Origin: Prorocentrum cordatum
Lineage: Eukaryota; Sar; Dinophyceae; Prorocentrales; Prorocentraceae
Length of the DNA stretch: 64,000 nt
NCBI GenBank assembly: GCA_963575745.1
Contig: CAUYUJ010017815.1
Coordinates: forward strand, 259,501-323,500
Reading direction: 5' to 3'
Part shown: in pieces, positions 11,466 to 22,416 of the stretch
How positions within the stretch are numbered: the first letter of the stretch is position 1
How the letters are laid out: every line of letters starts with the position of its first letter
Position numbers and translations under genes: made by a program
Notes under the pieces: model-generated
Databases searched by the model: none
Seen by the model: only the letters and a program-made list of their open reading frames with translations
Told to the model about the DNA's origin: nothing

Positions 11466-12142
11466 ATGATGCTAATGATAATGATAATGATGAGGATGAT
11501 GCTGATGACGAGGAGAAGATCGTGATAATTATGGTGACTATGACGATGAGGAGGAGGAGGAGGAGAAGAAGGAGGAGGAGAAAGAGGAGTTGAAGGAGGA
11601 GGGGGAGGAGGGGGACGAGGGGGAGAAGATGAGGAGGAGGAGGGCGAGGACAAGGACGAGGAGAAAGAGGATGGAGAGGAGAAGGAGGAGGATGAGGACG
11701 AGGAGGAGGAGGAGAAGGAGTTAGAGGAAGAGGATGACGAGGAGTAAGAGGAGGTGGGAAACAGGGAGGAAGGGAGGAGGAGGAGGAGGAGGAGGAGGAG
11801 GAGAAGGAACAAGAGGAGGAGGAGGAGGAGGAGGAGGAGGAGTGGAATACTGAGTAGGAGGAAGGGAAGGAACAGGAGGAGGAGGCGAGGACTACATGGA
11901 GGCGGGGGAGGAGGAGGAGGAGTCGGAGGAGGAGGAGGAGGAGGAGAAGGTGGAGGAGGAGGAGGAGGAGGAAGATGAAGAGGAGGAGGAGGAGGAGGAG
12001 GAGGAGGAGCAAAGTGAGGGCGAAATGGGGAAACAAGAAGACGTGGCGGAGGAGGACGAGGAGGAGGAGACGACAAACGTCGAAAAGGAGGAGAAGGAGA
12101 AGGAGGAGGAGGAGGAGGAGGAGGAGCAGGCCACTCCTGGGA
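7615..12142 (+). repeat. 4.5-kb triplet mosaic: GGA/GAC and GAT blocks
   Basis: Blocks are GGA/GAG/GAC at about 7615-9050, GAT/GCT at about 9050-9970, GGA at about 9970-11105, GAT at about 11105-11530, and GGA to about 12142. The plus strand is nearly free of C within GAT blocks and of T within GGA blocks. A short less-repetitive insert sits at about 7745-7905. Triplet periodicity keeps several frames open for hundreds of codons on both strands. These read as poly-Glu/Asp, poly-Arg, Met/Leu or Ser/Pro and are not evidence of proteins. Confidence 0.95.
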
Positions 12143-12149
12143 CTTCACC

Positions 12150-12690
12150 ACCGCGAATCAACGAAACTTTTGCGCCCTCATAACTCTGAACCTTTCACAA
12201 TCACCAGTTCTGGTATGTTGATCACGAGACTCTGTGGAAATCTGGGAGTTTTTTGAAAAGGAAAGAGCGTGGCGCTAGTGCGAGAGGCACATTTTCAAAA
12301 CGAACCGCCCTCAACCCGTGAAGCTCTTGAAATTTGTTCAAACGAATGTGCGCGGCGCCAATGCGAGAGACACATGTTCAAAACGAATCGCCCTCAATCC
12401 GTGGAGCCCTTGCAAATTTCCAGAATGAATGCTCGCGGCGCTCAGGCGAGAGCCACATTTCGAAAACGACCCGCTTTCAATCCGTGAAACTCTTGCGAAT
12501 GTTTAAAACGGATGTGCGCGGTGCTGAGGCGAGAGCCACATTTTGAAAGCGACTCCATGTGTGAACCTGTTGCCAAGTTTGATGCTTCAGGGCAATATCT
12601 GGTCAGGAAGTCTCAAGCGAAACGCCCGGCCCGCCCTGTTGACCGGCCTCGGGGTGCGACAGGGAGAAAGCTATTCATAGGGAAAAGGAA
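12150..12690 (+). repeat. Composite repeat C82, partial copy 3
   Basis: About four array units have their cores near 12265, 12349, 12430 and 12515 (81-85-bp spacing). They are followed by the right block (GGAAGTCTCAAGCGAAACGC, then GGGTGCGACAGGGAGAA) and a GGA tract at about 12700-12770. The left block is replaced by unrelated sequence. Confidence 0.88.
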
Positions 12691-13394
12691 TGGAGAAGCA
12701 GCAGGAGGAGGAGGAGGAGAGGAGGAGGAGGAGGAGCAGGAGAACGAGGAGGAGGAGAAGGAAGGGGAAGAAGGAGCAGCCGAGGCGGGGTGCTCCACAC
12801 CACCCGCCCGCCCGCGGGGGGAGGGGGGACGGCGGCGGGAGCGCGCTGCCCACCACGCCGCGGACGGCGTTCCGTGCGGTACGCTCTCCACCCAATACGC
12901 CACGCCCCTCGTGAACATCATCAAGGTCGGCGTGAAATACGTTGATCGGGGGCGGCAAAGAGGGGGGTGATGACTAGGGGGGGTGGATATCACGACGGGG
13001 GCCATAATATTTCCCCAGATTTCATGGCGCCTCTTCTTATTTCATTACGTCCCTGGTCCCCCCGCTGGGCCGCGCACATGCCGACGGTCATGATTTGCAC
13101 CCCCTCCTCTTGGACACCCCCCTCTGGGCCGCTCCCGAGATGAAGCCATTAGAAGTCAAGGCATGCTGCGACTGCAATATCAAGCTGCGACTGCAATATC
13201 AACCACTCGCTGCTGAACAAGAAGGCCACGATATTGACCCACTGCCGTGGAGACGCACAGGCAAACACGCCGAAACCATACACGCATAACGGCGCGTGGG
13301 CGCGAACAGACGCGGCCCAAAAACGAGTTATGCACAACGTCCGGCATGGGATACAGCTTCGACCCAAAGACAGCATTATCATTGCTACGACCGC
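12691..13394. other. GGA tract, then no gene seen
   Basis: The GGA run to about 12770 adjoins composite copy 3. The remainder is GC-rich unique DNA. A 64-residue frame at 13095-13289 ends just upstream of the repeat-coding region, but there is no evidence that it is part of that gene. Confidence 0.45.
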
Positions 13395-16033
13395 CCCCGC
13401 GAGAGCGTCCAAGCACGATCTGCGTAACAGGCAGCCCCAGTGCGATAACGAGCTGCGCAACAGGCAGCCCAAGTGCGAGAATGAGCTGCGTAACGTGCAG
13501 CCTAAGGACGAGTGCCACCACTACTGCGACACCAAGTACACGTCCGAGACCGGCACCAGGAACGACACGACCAAGCAGCCCGCAGAGTTCGTAAGTGCGT
13601 CGTCGTGGAGGCACTGGTTGACAACGGCCGCACCGCCAACGACGATTGCGACTACGACGGCCGCGCCGCCTACGACGAGTACGAATGCGACAGCGTTTTC
13701 GACCGCGAATTGTACCCCGCGCGGTCACGACAGCCGTCAGGACCACGACGAGCCGCGTGGTCACGACAGCGCCAGGACTGCAGGGACACCCAGAACGTGG
13801 TAGGCTACGACTTGGCAGCCGACGACTCCGGCCCACACCCTGGGGACGAAGAGACCATGCCCTCTGAGCTTCTACAGCCACCAGCGCAGCTGCCAGGCTA
13901 CCAGACGACCTTCTGTGACCACGCGCTGACTACGAGGACCACGCGCAGAGCTACGATAGCCACTTGAAGTGCCTCAAGACCCACCTGCCGAGCTACGAGA
14001 GCCACCAGAACAAAAAAAATAAAAGATAAGCGCCACGAGCTGAACTACGAGGACCGCAAGCTGAGCTACGAGAAGCAGGGCTACGAGGCCCACCTGGACA
14101 TCTACTTGGGCCATTACCTGAGCATCGAGGGGAACGAACAGAGCGACAACCGCCACCAGCAGAGCCATCAGGGCCACCAGCAGCCCTTCGAGGACCACAT
14201 GCCGCAAGCTGGGCTACGGGGACCAAGAGCACAGCTGCGGGAGTCTCGCGAGAAAGCTTCGATGCCTACCTGCCGAGTTAGTTGCGAGAGCCACCAGCAG
14301 ATCCACGAGAGCCGCGAGCTGATCAACGAGGACCGGAAGCTGAGCCACGGAAGCCACGAGCAGGATCATGAGGACTACGCGCTGAACCGCGAGGACCATT
14401 CGCGCGTGACGAGAACCACCAGCTGAGCCAGTGGAGGCACCAAGTGTGCTACGATGACAAATACTACGGCCACCGCCAGAGCTGCCAGGGCCACCAGCGG
14501 ACCTTCTAGGCCCGCAATTTCAACAACGGGGACCGCAGGCACCGCTACTACAGTCACCTAAAGAGCCACGAGCCCCAGCAGCTCTTCGAGGACCCCGAGC
14601 TGAGAGGCCCAGCCACGAGAGCCACCGGCAGAGCCACGAGGACGGCGAGCTGAGCTACGAGACCCACGAGGGCCACATGAAGAGCTACGAGGGCCAGACT
14701 AGGGCGACGAGCTGAATTGCAAGGGCCAGCAGTAGAAATCAGCGACCCACCAGCTGAGCTAGGAAGGCCACAGAGAGCCACGCGGGCCACAGCCATAACT
14801 ACGAGAGCCTCCTGCAGAGCTACCAGGGCGACGAGCTGAGCCACCTGCTGAGCCATGACAGCCACCAGCATAGCTACGAGGACCACCAGCTGAGCTACTG
14901 GGGCCACGCGCTGAGCTACCAAGGCCACGCGCAGGGCTTCAAGGACTACAGGCAGTGCTCCGAGGACCGACAGCTGAATTACGAGGGCTACCAGCCGAAT
15001 TACGAGAGCCACTAGAACCAGCCTCCCGGCCACCTAGCTGGAACAGCTACCTCGACCAGCAGGGGACGGCGCTACAACTATCGCGCGGCTCTGGACATGA
15101 CGACGCCGAAGCTGCCAGGCAGATGCGAGGACCACCAAACAGCAGACCAGGTCCGCCGCGCTACCCCTCCCTAGCTGCATCAAGAAGCCAGCTGAGCCAC
15201 CGGGGCCACCAGCATAACTACAAGAACCACGAGCGCAGCTACACGGATACTCAGCCGAGCGTCTAGCACCACCAGTTGGGCGACTTGGGCACGCAGTGCT
15301 ATGAGAACCACCCTCTGAACCTCAAGGACCGCCGGGAGCTTCGAGAACCACCGGCATAGCTTCGAGGGCCAGCAGCTGAACTGCCAGTGCCACCAAGACT
15401 ACCCGGGTCAACGGCTGGGCTTCGAGGGCCACCAGCTGAAGTTAAGAGGGCTGCATCCTGAGATACGTCGGCCGCCAGCTAAACTACGAGTGCCACTGGC
15501 GGAGCTGCGAGGGGCGAGGGACACCAGCAGAGTTGCGAGGGCCACCCGAGTTACGAGGGTACCCAGCTGAGCTGCAAGGGGAGCCAGCTATGCCACCTTC
15601 GCTGCGAGGGCCACGAGCCGAGCTTCTAGGTTGGCAAGCCGAACTATGAGGACCACGCGCTGGGCCGCGAGTGTCGTCGACTGGACTGCGCGGGCCACCA
15701 GCAAGACTTCAACGGCCACGAGCTGAGTTACGCGGGACACAAGCTGAGCAGCAAGGGTCTCCAGCAGAGCTACCAGCGCCGCCAGCTGAATTACAAAATC
15801 CACAAACGGAGCCTCTGGAGCCCCCGACGCATCTACGAGGGCCACCAGCCGAACTGCGGGCTTAACGAGCCGAGCTACGGGGGCCGCGAGCAGGACTCCG
15901 AGAGCCATCGACTGAGCGACGCCGAGGGCCACAAGAGGAGGACGAGGAGAGCGACGAGCAGGGCGAGCCCACCATCATGTACGCCGCGCTCCAGGGGCTG
16001 GACCACCTCAGGGCCACGGTCGCCGAGGTTTAG
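13395..16033 (+). pseudogene. Decayed gene or satellite encoding 11- then 7-residue repeats
   Basis: At 13418-13508 three 33-bp units read C-(D/E)-N-E-L-R-N-x-Q-P-K. From about 14030 to 15930 the plus strand consists of degenerate 21-bp units reading (L/x)-(S/N)-Y-E-(D/G/S)-H-(Q/x). At 14872-15020, for example, seven consecutive heptads can be read in one frame. Frameshifts and stops move the frame repeatedly, for example near 14205 and 14425. The last in-frame piece is acidic and ends at a TAG at 16031-16033. It is either a pseudogene of a His/Tyr/Glu repeat protein or a 21-bp satellite whose units happen to be codon-sized. I know no family with this heptad. Confidence 0.6.
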
Positions 16034-16151
16034 GCATTCACAGAGGTATTCGTCATCACGGCTGTATCCAAACCCACGAACTCCGCGTACATCAAACCTT
16101 CGACATGATTGTGCCCGTAGACATGAGCGGCCGTGCGAGGCCTAGGGCGCG

Positions 16152-16583
16152 TTGGTCCGTGCGCTGGGCCCCTCAGGTGCCATCGATGCGCTCTTGTCCG
16201 CCCGCGACCACTGCAAGGCGCACCAGAACGGGATGCCGATAAGCCAGCGACCCAAGCCTATCCTCGCCGCAGAATTTCTACGACGACAGGAGGAAGACGA
16301 GGGCGACGACGAGGACAACCAGAGCGACGTGGAGCAGGAAGAAAGCAACGAGAAGTACAACACCTACTCGAACAAAGACAGGTGGAATGCTGAGTATTAC
16401 GACCTGGCGGGCGACGGCTCTGGGGAGTCATGGCGAGACGGGCCTGCCGCAATTTGGGGGTCGATTTCAAATTGCTACAGCGCTGCGGACAAAGATGCTA
16501 CGTGCACGTGCCACGTCTACAGCGCTACGTACAAGGCACCTCGTGTGCAATGTTACCGCCAGGGTATTGCGTCAACGGCATGA
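16152..16583 (+). CDS. Hypothetical protein, 143 residues, acidic middle
   Basis: An uninterrupted frame that is not low-complexity over most of its length. The start used at 16152 is not secure and may be internal to an exon. Residues about 48-70 are Asp/Glu/Gln-rich. The C-terminal part has several Cys and Tyr residues, including a CTCHVYS string. It lies 120 bp after the heptad region in another frame, so a joint gene would need an intron or a frameshift. No family is recognised. Mixed residue usage favours coding over chance. Confidence 0.35.
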   Translation: MVRALGPSGAIDALLSARDHCKAHQNGMPISQRPKPILAAEFLRRQEEDEGDDEDNQSDVEQEESNEKYNTYSNKDRWNAEYYDLAGDGSGESWRDGPAAIWGSISNCYSAADKDATCTCHVYSATYKAPRVQCYRQGIASTA

Positions 16584-16794
16584 ACATCTGCTACGGTTGA
16601 ATGCCCCCCCCGCTCGCCCCGCCGCTCCACCCACCCTGGCCTTAGGATTTGAGGGGAGTGTGGGTGGCCTTCCTTCCCCTTTACCCCCTCCAGAACGGGC
16701 CCGCCGCCGCGTAGCCGTCGCGCCCCGGAGGCGCGTGGCGGGCGCTGGGGCGGTCTGGGTGGCGCCCGATGGCGCTGCGTAGGTAACGAGGAGG

Positions 16795-17240
16795 GGGAGG
16801 AGGTGCAGAAGTAGGAGAAGGAAGGGTGAGGTGGAGGAGAAGAATGTGTGGGTGTAGTAGAGGAGGAAGAGGACGAGGATGAAGAGGGGGGGCTGTGCAG
16901 GCGGGGGGGTGGGGGCCAACGGGAGGGAGAAGAGCAGGACGAGGAGGACGAGGAGTAGGAGGAGGAAGAGGAGGAGGAGGAGGAGAGGAGGAGGAGGAGG
17001 AGGAGGAGGAGGAGGAGGACCAGGAGGAGGACCAGGAGGAGGAGGAGGAGGAGGAGGAGGAGGAGGAGGAGGAGGAGGAGGAGGGGGAGGGGGAGGGGGG
17101 GAAGGAGGAGGAGGAGGAGGAGGAGGAGGAGGAGGAGGGAGGAGGAGGAGGAGGAGGAGGAGGAGGAGGAGGAGGAGGAGGAGGAGGAGGAGGAGGAAAA
17201 GGAGGAGGAAGAGGAGGAGCGCGGCGGATCGTTAGGGGAG
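16795..17240 (+). repeat. GGA triplet tract
   Basis: GGA repeats with GAA and GGG variants, densest at 16960-17200. Poly-Gly, poly-Glu and poly-Arg frames are repeat translations. Confidence 0.95.
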
Positions 17241-18150
17241 GGGAGAGGCGGAGGACAGGAAGGAAGGCATTGCAGGAGGAGGAAGAGGAGGCGAGCAGAG
17301 AACGAATTTCAGGTGGAAGCTGGTGCATAAGAGGAAAGACAACAACATAAACATGATGATGATGATGATGATGATGAGGAGCAGCAAGGATAGCAGGAAG
17401 GAGGGAACGATCATGAACAGGTGAGCAGGAGTAAGTCAGTCGCTGTCTCTGGTGTCGTCGTAGCTGCAGCGTTTGTCGCCATTGTCATCGATCCCGTCAT
17501 CGCTGCCCGTCGCCATCGTCGTCGTCGCCGCTTCCAGCGATCGCCGCTGTCGTCAACGAGGTCATGTTTGTCGTCACTGTTCCCGTCCCCTCTACCTGCC
17601 CTCGTCGACCGTCGCCGTCGCCGACGCCAGCCGCGCCGCCCAGCGTCGTCGTCATCGTGTTCGTCGTCGGCGGCATCTGTCGCTGATCGGTTTCGCTTGC
17701 CGCTGTCGTCGTCGCGGTACTCCCGTCGTCGCTTGCCCGTCCAGCGAGCGCCCGTTACCGCGAGGGCTCGGTGGCCGCGCCCGCGGCTGCCGCGGGTCGG
17801 GGAGCGGGGCTGCAGCCGCGGCGCGGAGGAGGCCGCCGCCACCTGCGCCGCGGCGCGGAGCTGGCGGGGCGGGGCAAGGCGGGCGCCGGACGCCCTCCGT
17901 GGGCTCACCGCTCGCCGCGCCGCCCTCCCCGTCCTCTTCCTCTCCGCTTTGTTCCTCCTCAGATTCCTTTCCTCCCTCCTCTTCCCCTTCCCCCCCTGCT
18001 CCCCCGTTTTCGCCTTCCTCCCCTCTTCCTCCCTCCTCTCCCCGTGCCGGCGCCGTTCGAAACTGGTTGAGGGGCTAAGCTCAGGGGACGCACGGGGCGC
18101 CACTAAGAGTCTGCAGAACTCGAAGAGCACCCCTGAGTAGCCCCGTAACC
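17241..18150. other. CGTCGT-rich region with overlapping frames; no gene accepted
   Basis: A short GAT run lies at 17352-17380. At 17440-17760 CGTCGC/CGCCGT-rich sequence leaves long frames open on both strands at once (239 residues plus, 273 minus). Because both are Arg/Ser-rich and driven by the same triplets, neither is supported. Confidence 0.6.
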
Positions 18151-18713
18151 AGTGAACGGCTGGGCGACAGTGGCAGTGCATCTTCGCATGCGGTTCCGAC
18201 CCAACACGCTGCGCTGGCAGGCCGTCATGCATCAGAGAGTATGGGGCCCTCTTTCACCCTTAGGCAGGCCAGGCATGGCCCTCCCAAAGGAGGCCGACAC
18301 CAGCCACCGGCCACACCGAGAGGGCTCATTGGGGCACGCCGGCAACCCCTTCGACCAGTATAAGGGCAGGGTGGGGGGGTCAGCCTGCGAAGGCTGCGTG
18401 GTGGAAAACCGTCCCCAGCCTCTTGATCAAAGACTGCGTGGCGTGGGGGCAGCCTGCCCCATGCAGCACGTATGTTGTTGCCACCCCAACCGAACCTGAT
18501 ATTCAAATGAGGGTCCCCACTGCCCCACTTTTACTTCCTGAGGGCTGTGAGGGGGCGTGTCTTCCCCATTCTGCATCTATGGACGTTGCGATTTCGCCGC
18601 TCAGCATGCAACACATGCGCACGCCATCTGCCTGGGGCGGAGCACTGAGCCACTGTCAGGGTTCAAACATGCAGCAACATTCGTTTCCCATTTGGGGGAA
18701 GCCAGTCCGGAGG

Positions 18714-18827
18714 CCGAGCGCGGGCTGGGGCGAATTTGATTCTCCAGCCACGCCAGATGGGGGGGTTAGAGAAGGGTTTGAGTCCGAGCGTGGCTGGGGC
18801 GAATGCCATTCCCAAGCCACGCCAGTG
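18714..18827 (+). repeat. Direct repeat pair, about 45 bp
   Basis: A segment containing GGCTGGGGCGAAT and AGCCACGCCAG occurs at 18714-18758 and 18783-18827. The surrounding 18151-18713 has no supportable gene. Confidence 0.75.
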
Positions 18828-19280
18828 GGTAGATACGTGTTGGAGATCATATGCACCACGTCGTGTAAACAGTTGCAGGGAACAAAGGGGCCCAGACCTA
18901 CCTGAATAACGAACTGGGAGCAGGTCCCCGTTGTCACCACCAAGTGTGGAAGGCCCCCCTGTCACACCTATCGTTGTGTATCGGACCACGCCTTGGACAG
19001 AAGGGGGGAGTTTGTGAGGGGCCAGGTGTGCAGGGCTACCTTGAGGCTACTTGCTTCATTTTTTGCTACACAGTTGTAGGGCGCACCTCAGTGACATAAG
19101 TAAGCGTATTTCACAGTCATGGGAATGACCCGCGCCTGGGGGGGTGATGGTTGTGGGGGGCCCTGTGGGAACGAATTCCCATTGAGGCTTCTCGGTGATA
19201 GGGCACGCAGGGATCGTACTTCACAGTCGTGGGGAGGTCCCGCGCCGTGGGGGGGTTGGTTGCGGGGGGGGCCCATGGGA

Positions 19281-19771
19281 GGAGCTTTGCACCCCCAGCA
19301 CGAGGTGGCTGCTCAATTCAAGGCCTGACCACGTCAGGACGTTCTGCCGCTGACCACCCCTCGGGATGGGCGAGCCGCAGGCCCCACCAGGATGATCACC
19401 CTGGACGGTCAGGAACTCCGATTGAAGACTGTCGTTCGTGTGTATAAGGTCAGGAGGAAAAGAAACACACAGACACAATGAATCCTCGATTCCCCAGAAA
19501 ATACCGGAAAATATAGGAAGTGGGCGGGAAGACAGAAACCCAGAAAATATGGGAAAACATGGGGAGTAGTTTTATGTGTGTGTATTTATTTGTGTGTCCT
19601 GGGGCCCCTTCAACCCTGGACGGTCAAGAACTACGATTGAAGCATGTCGTTCGTGTGTATAAAGGGTGCCCCCAGCACGGGGTGGCTGCTCACTCAAGGG
19701 CCCAACCACCTCAGAAAGTGATGTGGCTGACCACCCGTCAGGCTGGAGAGCCAGCCACGGGCTCCACCTGG
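19281..19771 (+). repeat. Duplicated flanks around E160 copy A (order Y-X-E-X-Y)
   Basis: X, about 52 bp (ACCCTGGACGGTCA to GTGTGTATAA), directly abuts both ends of the 160-bp element, at 19398-19449 and 19613-19664. A second block Y (CCCCCAGCACG, GGTGGCTGCTCA, CTGACCACCC) lies outside each X, at about 19287-19391 and 19665-19771. Confidence 0.8.
19450..19612 (+). mobile_element. E160 dispersed element, copy A
   Basis: About 160 bp, starting TCAGGAGG and ending CCCCTTCA. Landmarks are ACACACAGACACAA, GATTCCCCAGAAAATA, GAAGACAGAAACCCAG, then TTATTTGTGTGTCCTGGGG. The ends are loosely inverted (ACACACA against TGTGTGT; GATTCCCC against GGGGAATC in better copies). There is no coding capacity to speak of. 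Five copies lie in the window, all in this orientation. It is probably a non-autonomous element, class unknown. Confidence 0.75.
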
Positions 19772-19865
19772 GTCTTAGTCGTGGCAGGGCCCGTAAGAGT
19801 GTCCTTCACAGTCGTGGGGTGGCCCTGGGACAGGTGGTTTAGTCTAGGTTGGGCGGTCGATTGCA

Positions 19866-20462
19866 TTGTATCCAAGGCCTCTCAAGAGAGGGGTGCTTCA
19901 CAATCGTGGGGCGGCTCTTCGCGGTCGTTCGATTCGCGCAATGCCTCTCGTCAGAGGGGCAATCACAGCGCCGTGCGGAACCAGAACCACCCGCCTGAGG
20001 ACCCCCCCGCAGATGCCATTCGAAACAAAAGACTTTCCTGATAACGGTTTTCATGTGGTCCCCAACTGGCCCCCGATTTCCGTTCTGGCCCTACTTGATT
20101 GTTTTTGGGTGCATCCCATATCCTTCTCAGTCACCTTGCGTTTCCACCGTATCCGCATGAAGACGCGTTACCATTTGGAACCGTGGGCCCCGTCACCTGT
20201 AGTATGGAAGAGAGGTCAGACGCCAGCCCCCTCCTTGCCCTTCCAGCGCCCTGGTCACAGCCAGGTGTTCAGCGCACTTGCTGCTGAGCCGAGGGGGGCA
20301 CGCGAGTTTCGTGACAGCCACGCCCGACGGCATTCTTTTTGTTTTCATGAAGTGCGGCTGTCTATCGGAAGGATTGCTGGTGGATCGGTTTGGTGCGGAT
20401 TGCACGGACCGCCCCGCCAGCGCCCAGACTCGGTCCAATTAAGCCGTACCCGGAATGGGTGA
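19866..20462 (+). CDS. Open frame of 198 codons, doubtful
   Basis: One of the longer frames in the window that is not built on a simple repeat. The first ATG is downstream of the listed start (19940 region). It has mixed composition and no recognised domain, membrane segment or repeat. It overlaps the GTCGTGGGG module family at its 5' end, which argues against a real gene. Confidence 0.2.
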   Translation: MYPRPLKRGVLHNRGAALRGRSIRAMPLVRGAITAPCGTRTTRLRTPPQMPFETKDFPDNGFHVVPNWPPISVLALLDCFWVHPISFSVTLRFHRIRMKTRYHLEPWAPSPVVWKRGQTPAPSLPFQRPGHSQVFSALAAEPRGAREFRDSHARRHSFCFHEVRLSIGRIAGGSVWCGLHGPPRQRPDSVQLSRTRNG

Positions 20463-21902
20463 CACCTGGTTTACAGGCGGGGGATCGCGGTGGCATTTGA
20501 TTAACTAGTGCCTGTGCGCGACTTTCTGTAAAGGCGGCGCGGGGCCACCACCCGCGATGGAAAGCGCAGCCCCTAGCAGCAAACAACTAAAAGAGGCAGG
20601 ACCTGACATCGGCCACCTCCTTGGGCTGCGGCGGGACCGATGCAGAGGGTGGAGAAGAACAAGTCAGTGTTCAGGTCTATGTGCTAGCTTATGGCTGATA
20701 CTCGTTCTTCAAAGTCGTGTGGCGACACCGCGCCTGGTAGGTATCAGGGGGGAAGCTTGAAGGCAAGCTGTGATGCACAGTTGGGGGCGACCAGTGGGGA
20801 CGCTGCATCTTGTGCTTCACCGTCGTGGGGGCACCATTAGGGGCAGGTGCATCATCGAGCCAAGCCTTGGGGGTCAGTGATTGTGGGGGATGTGGGGGGC
20901 TTATGGGAAGAATCATCGATTGGAGAAGCATGGGCACGCAAGGACGAGTTTCCCCCTTCAGGAGGCGTGGCCCACACGTTAGCTTGCGTCTTCTGGTAAG
21001 TTGGCGTTTGAGTGTATCGACCATGCTTCAGAGTAGTAGCTCTGACCCGCGCTTTGGGGGGTGGGTTTTGCGAGGGGCCATTAGGACAGGAGCTCCCATT
21101 GCGCATTGGGGCCCGAGTAGTTAGCGGCGCACGTGCCACGTAATAGATTGCGCATCGGTCCCGAACCATATAGCAATCCCATGCGACCGTTAGGGCAGTT
21201 GGGTAAAGGATTGTGCTTCGCAGTCGTGGGGCGCACCGCTCTTTGAGGGGAGGTGTCTGCGGGGCTGCTCCAGAGGCCTCTATGTTGCACAGGGGCGGAT
21301 GTGCCATACTTCAAGAGTGAGAGGGGCATTGCCCTTGTATCCCCGTCAAAGGTGCTTCACAGTCGTGGGGCGCATGGTGGGGCATTTGTTCAATGCCTCA
21401 GGTTAGCCCCACGGCCTGCTCCCGCAGGTCAACGATTCAACGTGATCGCTACCCCTCTGCTCTGACACGCAGCGCATAGCCTAAACCCAAGTTTTTCTGC
21501 GGAATCCGGCATTGGGGAATGCAGGGGAGACCTTTATCCTTCACAGCAGTGGCAAGATCCCGCGCCCTGGGGGACGGCGGTCTCCTGGGGCAGTGCACCC
21601 CCATCCTTCGGGAAACGGACAGATGTGCTGTCGAGAACCGTGCCCCGCAGTCGTGGGGCGGCCTTTCGCATGGCAGGTATCTGCGTGCTTCGCATCGAGG
21701 CGACGTCTGGCTCGTGTTGTATTGTCTGTGTGCTTGCTGACGCATGTAAGCGAGCGTGTTGCTGCGTGCACATAGTTAGTTGAAAGCGGGTAGGGACCCA
21801 GTCCCATTCGAAGCATACCAGCGGGTATGGCACGAGCATGGCAATAATCCGCCCGCGTCCTAAGAGACAGTCTTGCCTAGTCTCGTCCCTCCCTTCCCCC
21901 CT

Positions 21903-22109
21903 GTCTTCTTCTGCTCCTCCTCCTCCTCCTGTTCCTCCTCCCCCCTGGTTCTCCTGCTCCTCCTGCTCCTCCTCCTCCTCCTCATCATCATTCTTATTAT
22001 CATCACCACCCTCATGGACCATCATCATCGTAATCATCATCAGCATCATCATCCTCATCATCCTCATCCTCATCCTCATCAGCATCATCATCCTCATCCT
22101 CATCATCAG

Positions 22110-22146
<37 letters not shown>

Positions 22147-22225
22147 GTCGTCGTCGTCATCATCATCATCACCATCATTATTATTCTGCCCGTCTGCTGT
22201 TGCTGCTCCTCCTCCTCCTCCTCCT
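21903..22225 (-). repeat. CTC then ATC triplet tract
   Basis: CTC repeats to about 21985, then ATC/CTC and nearly pure ATC to about 22190. This is the reverse-strand equivalent of the GGA to GAT transition seen in the giant mosaic. Confidence 0.92.
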
Positions 22226-22416
22226 TCGCCTGGCCCCCCTCGTGCCCGTCGTCCCGAGCTCCATGGCTTTGGCAGAGGGCAGGCAGCGTGCGCGCTGCTG
22301 CTGGCAGCGGCCGGCTCCGCGGCGGCCTACGCCGGAGGCGCCGCAGGGGGTGCGCGTCGGGTCGGACGAGGAGGGCCCGGAGCACGCGCGACCCGACAAT
22401 TTCGGGAGCGGATGCC

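Larger units (their letters stand above)
19100..21700 (+). repeat. Scattered GTCGTGGGG modules
   Basis: A module containing CTTCACAGTCGTGGGG, often followed by CCGCGCCCTGGGGGG, is scattered at irregular spacing near 19112, 19220, 19804, 19888, 20706, 20813, 21208, 21354, 21537 and 21650. All copies are on the plus strand. Only the module is conserved, not the spacers. Confidence 0.7.

Noticed and set aside
7467-12161. Very long ORFs (up to 607 codons) with acidic, Arg-rich, Met/Leu or Ser/Pro compositions
   Set aside because: They are frames through GGA and GAT triplets, open on both strands and in several frames at once. No start context, domain or codon-position signal separates one from the rest.
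17411-18232. 273-codon minus and 239-codon plus genes
   Set aside because: Both are open across the same CGTCGT-rich DNA and consist of Arg/Asp/Ser repeats; neither is preferred.
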